Assembly: GCF_029626025.1 (NCBI RefSeq)
Contig: NZ_JARUBF010000001.1
Span: 4,278,001-4,342,000 of the forward strand
Direction: 5' to 3'
Length of the DNA: 64,000 nt
Origin: Solwaraspora sp. WMMD406
GTDB lineage: Bacteria; Actinomycetota; Actinomycetes; Mycobacteriales; Micromonosporaceae
Made by a program: the position numbers and the translations under genes. Positions 61,390-64,000 of this stretch are shown here, piece after piece. The notes under the pieces were generated by a model that saw only the letters and a program-made list of their open reading frames with translations, was not told the DNA's origin and did no database searches. Numbering within the stretch: the stretch's first letter is position 1; every line of letters starts with the position of its first letter.

Positions 61390-61435
61390 GAAGCCCTGGT
61401 CCGCCGGCTATGACGCAGCGGCGGACCAGGGCTTC
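61390..61435 (+). terminator. hairpin terminator after the DUF397 gene
   Basis: GAAGCCCTGGTCCGCCG and its complement (17 bp) with a 12-nt loop, 26 bp after the DUF397 stop. Confidence 0.8.
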
Positions 61436-61502
61436 GCTCCGTCCAGATCAACCCGCTAGCCCTGGCTGGCCCACTCCAACCCTCCGGGGGGGGGGTACAC
61501 CG

Positions 61503-62048
61503 ATGATCGACGCCGACCACATCGCCGCGACCGTCACCGTCTATCTGGACCGCCACCCCGACGAGGTCGGCCGGCTCGCTCCGCTGACCGCCGCCCTGCG
61601 CGAGCCCGGCGACCTGACCTCCCGCGCGACGTTCACCGGGCACGTCACCTGCTCGGCGCTCGTCCTCGACGCGGACCGGCGGGTGCTGCACATCCGCCAC
61701 AACGCGCTCAACACCTGGCTGCGCCCCGGCGGGCACCTCGAATCCGACGACACCACCCTGGTCGGGGCCGCGCTACGCGAGGTCGCCGAGGAAACCGGCA
61801 TCAGCAGCACGGCGCTGACTCTGCTCGACGAGACGCCGATCGACATCGACGTCCACCCGATTCCGGCCAACCCGGCCAAGGGCGAACCCGACCACCAGCA
61901 CTTCGACCTGCGCTACGCGTTCACCACCACCGCCCGGGATGTGACGTTGCAGGCCGAAGAGGTTCACGACTTCGCGTGGCTGCCCGCCACCGAGATCACC
62001 CCCGCCGTTCTGGCCGAGCGGATCGCCGCAGTCGACAACCCGTACTGA
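61503..62048 (+). CDS. NUDIX hydrolase
   Basis: A 181-residue protein with a complete Nudix box GGHLESDD-TTLVGAALREVAEETGI, whose REVAEETG holds the metal-binding Glu residues. The preceding CSALVLDADRRVLHIRHNALNTWLRPGG is typical. A G-rich run lies just before the ATG. It hydrolyses nucleoside-diphosphate-X type substrates, identity unknown. The N-terminal ~40 residues are extra relative to many family members. A strong hairpin follows. Confidence 0.9.
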   Translation: MIDADHIAATVTVYLDRHPDEVGRLAPLTAALREPGDLTSRATFTGHVTCSALVLDADRRVLHIRHNALNTWLRPGGHLESDDTTLVGAALREVAEETGISSTALTLLDETPIDIDVHPIPANPAKGEPDHQHFDLRYAFTTTARDVTLQAEEVHDFAWLPATEITPAVLAERIAAVDNPY

Positions 62049-62060
62049 TCGAGCGAATCC

Positions 62061-62097
62061 CGCCGTGCCCGGCCTGTCGTGCAGGCCGGGCACGGCG
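62061..62097 (+). terminator. hairpin terminator after the NUDIX gene
   Basis: A perfect 16-bp stem (CGCCGTGCCCGGCCTG and complement) with a 5-nt loop, starting 13 bp past the stop. Confidence 0.8.
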
Positions 62098-62149
62098 GCA
62101 TCTGGCAAACTCCTTCGCGGCTCGATGATCGAAGACCGCGAGGGCGACA

Positions 62150-62968
62150 ATGCAGCGAACCGATTGGGACCACCTGACGGCCCTGGTTCGCGCGGCGATC
62201 GAGCACCGCACCGGCACCGTCCGCGCCGCGCGTACCGCTGAGGCTGGCAAGAACTCCGCCATCGCCATCCTGCTGAGCACCAGTGATGGGCCCATCTTCG
62301 TCAAGGGCCTGCGCACCGAAGACCCCCGGGTCGCCAGCCAGGAGCGCGAAGCAGCGGTCAGCAGATACGTCAGCCCGCTCTCCCCCGAACTGCTGTGGCA
62401 GACCGAGGTGGACGGCTGGAACCTGCTCGGCTTCCAGGCCGCTCCCGGTCGACACGCCGACTACGCACCCGGCTCCCCCGACCTGCCGAAGGTCGTCGAC
62501 ACGATGCAGCGCCTGGCGCTGCTCTGGTGTCCCGACCTCCCCCAGCTCAAACGGGCCGAGCGGCGATGGGCGGCGTACGTCAAGCCGGCCGATCTGCCCC
62601 TGCTACGCGGCGACACCCTGCTGCACACCGACTACAGCCCGGACAACGTGCTCATCCACGGAAACGCGGCCCGCCTGATCGACTGGGCATGGCCGACGCT
62701 CGGCGCTGGGTTCATCGACCCGAGCTGTCTGATCGTGCGTCTGGTCTTCGCCGGGCACACCCCGGAGCAGGCCGAAGCGTGCGTAAGCCCAGCTTCGGCC
62801 TGGACCAGCGCCCCGACCAGGGCCGTCGATGTCTTCGCGTCCGCCCTCGCCCGGATGTGGACGCAGATCGCCGCCGCCGACCCGAACCCCTGGAAGAACG
62901 GCATGGCCGAGGCCGCCCGGGCGTGGGAAGCGCACCGGCGAGCCACGCCGGCCGCCGCGTCAAGTTGA
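62150..62968 (+). CDS. aminoglycoside phosphotransferase-fold protein
   Basis: A 272-residue kinase-like protein. The N-lobe includes FVKGLRTEDP with the Lys. The catalytic loop is LLHTDYSPDNVLIHG (~165-179), and LIDWAWP (~184) is the metal-binding Asp of the DFG-like motif. It resembles APH/choline-kinase proteins. Substrate unknown; antibiotic resistance is not implied. The C-terminal part is helical. It follows the NUDIX gene after a terminator. Confidence 0.82.
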   Translation: MQRTDWDHLTALVRAAIEHRTGTVRAARTAEAGKNSAIAILLSTSDGPIFVKGLRTEDPRVASQEREAAVSRYVSPLSPELLWQTEVDGWNLLGFQAAPGRHADYAPGSPDLPKVVDTMQRLALLWCPDLPQLKRAERRWAAYVKPADLPLLRGDTLLHTDYSPDNVLIHGNAARLIDWAWPTLGAGFIDPSCLIVRLVFAGHTPEQAEACVSPASAWTSAPTRAVDVFASALARMWTQIAAADPNPWKNGMAEAARAWEAHRRATPAAASS

Positions 62969-63194
62969 GGAGCTGCCGCGCGACGGCGTGTTAGCCAGTC
63001 AGCGCGGCGGATGTTGGCGAGAGGATTCCCATGGCGCTTTCGTGTCCCGGACGTTACGTCGGCAGGCCACCATACTCGTCGCCGGATGCGCATACCACAC
63101 AGGACATACAGCGGAAAGTAATGGCTCTTGACCACTGAGTGATCGACGGGTGATGATCTCGAAGTTGATCGTCAACTGTCGATTGGAATGACCG

Positions 63195-63938
63195 ATGAGG
63201 ACTGCTCTCCACCGGGCCGGCCGGATGCTCGTCGCCTGCGCCGTCGTCGCCGCCACCGCCCTCGCGGGCGTCGTCGCCACCGGTAGTGCCGCCCACGCCG
63301 ACGGCTGCTACACCTGGGGGCGCACCCTGTCCCAGGGAATGTCCGGAAACGATGTCAAGCAGCTGCAGATCCGCGTCTCCGGCTACCCGGGCTACGGCGC
63401 GGTGCTCGCCCTCGACGGGGTCTACGGTCCCGCCACCCGGTCCGCGGTGATCCGCTTCCAGCAGGCCTACGGTCTGGCCGCCGACGGCGTCGCCGGCTCG
63501 CAGACCTTCAACAAGATCTACCAGCTCCAGGACAACGACTGCACGCCGGTCAACTTCAGCTACGCCGAGATGAACAAGTGCAACAGCAGCTGGTCCGGTG
63601 GCGCGGTGTCCGCCAGCACCGCCAAGTTCAACGCCCTCGTATCCATGTGGAAGCTCCAGGCCATGCGGCGCGCTCTCGGCAACGTACCGCTCTATGTCAG
63701 CAGCGGTTTCCGCAGCTACTCCTGCAACAGCGCGGTCGGCGGCGCCTCCAACAGCCGACACCTGTACGGCGACGGCGTCGACCTGGTCGGCTCGCCCTCG
63801 TTCTGCCGGCTCGCCCAGCAGGCTCGCAACCACGGCTTCAGCAACATCCTCGGCCCCGGCTACCCCGGCCACAACGACCACACCCACCTGGGTGCCACCC
63901 CGAGCCGGTCCTGGTCCGCGCCGAGCTGCGGCATCTGA
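63195..63938 (+). CDS. secreted peptidoglycan-binding M15-type D-Ala-D-Ala carboxypeptidase
   Basis: A 247-residue exported protein: signal peptide 1-36 (ending GSAAHA-D), a peptidoglycan-binding domain_1 (~40-115: GMSGNDVKQLQIRVSGYPGYG, ALDGVYGPATRSAVIRFQQAYGLAADGVAG), then an M15-type peptidase domain. Zinc-site residues appear as SSGFRSYSCN, SRHLYGDGVDLVG (His, Asp) and DHTHLG (His). Several Cys pairs probably form disulfides. It should trim or remodel cell-wall peptides. GGAATGACCG precedes the ATG. Confidence 0.88.
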   Translation: MRTALHRAGRMLVACAVVAATALAGVVATGSAAHADGCYTWGRTLSQGMSGNDVKQLQIRVSGYPGYGAVLALDGVYGPATRSAVIRFQQAYGLAADGVAGSQTFNKIYQLQDNDCTPVNFSYAEMNKCNSSWSGGAVSASTAKFNALVSMWKLQAMRRALGNVPLYVSSGFRSYSCNSAVGGASNSRHLYGDGVDLVGSPSFCRLAQQARNHGFSNILGPGYPGHNDHTHLGATPSRSWSAPSCGI

Positions 63939-63947
63939 GCGTCGTTA

Positions 63948-63983
63948 CCCGGTGCCCGGCGGTTGCGACCGCCGGGCACCGGG
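63948..63983 (+). terminator. hairpin terminator after the M15 peptidase gene
   Basis: A perfect 16-bp stem (CCCGGTGCCCGGCGGT and complement) with a TGCG loop, 10 bp after the stop. Confidence 0.82.
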
Positions 63984-64000
63984 GACATCGTTTCGCAGCA

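Noticed and set aside
62150-62968. Antibiotic-resistance call for the phosphotransferase-fold protein
   Set aside because: Only the generic kinase-like motifs are visible; nothing in the sequence indicates an aminoglycoside substrate.

Overview
The window is very GC-rich (GC at nearly every third codon position, many GTG starts, four-base ATGA/GTGA gene overlaps), which points to an actinomycete chromosome. Mycobacterial-type gene order around gcvH/FHA/MerR, DUF397/DUF5753 pairs, DUF5999, two-dynamin loci and NAGGN osmolyte genes together suggest a Micromonosporaceae-like filamentous actinomycete. That placement is inference; no rRNA or tRNA gene is present to anchor it.

Layout. 1-5.5 kb: the end of a crotonase gene, then a three-gene minus-strand operon (asnO, ngg, M42 peptidase) for the osmoprotectant N-acetylglutaminylglutamine amide. 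5.8-12.9 kb: small regulators and envelope genes, a YcnI-like protein facing a CopC-CopD fusion, and several hypotheticals. 13.0-22.1 kb: a block matching M. tuberculosis Rv1822-Rv1832 (phosphatidyltransferase, DUF881, DUF1290, DUF881, gcvH, FHA protein, ftsR, DUF151 nuclease, MerR, then a glycine riboswitch and gcvP). 22.1-24.3 kb: an oxidoreductase fragment, a DHFR-like protein, DUF5999 and peptide deformylase. 24.3-28.9 kb: a minus-strand NIS siderophore operon (two IucA/IucC synthetases and a PLP decarboxylase).

29.0-31.2 kb holds an exonuclease-family protein, a complete Xer-type tyrosine recombinase whose start codon lies inside a 28-bp dif-like palindrome, and 0.3 kb further on a close match to the actinobacterial chromosomal dif site. 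This probably places the window at the replication terminus. 31.2-40.6 kb: SDR, patatin, cydAB with an operator-like dyad, an acyltransferase and two overlapping LuxR-type regulators. 40.8-48.1 kb: two coupled dynamin-like GTPases, an acidic disordered protein, a DCC-family protein, a membrane-anchored Hsp70 and a GDPD.

48.2-61.4 kb is the accessory region. It has an IS110 element, an MFS transporter, a poly-gamma-glutamate hydrolase-like protein, a frameshifted PP2C phosphatase, and a pentapeptide-repeat gene split by an IS5-type element. A two-gene STAND-NTPase/TPR unit follows, and its upstream leader is an almost exact copy of the leader of the pentapeptide gene. Then come two overlapping small Cys genes and a DUF5753/DUF397 pair. 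The window ends with a NUDIX protein, a phosphotransferase and a secreted M15-type peptidase.

The most interesting points are the private Xer recombinase with its own site beside dif, and the STAND/pentapeptide locus with a shared leader and a near-identical 138-bp TPR array.
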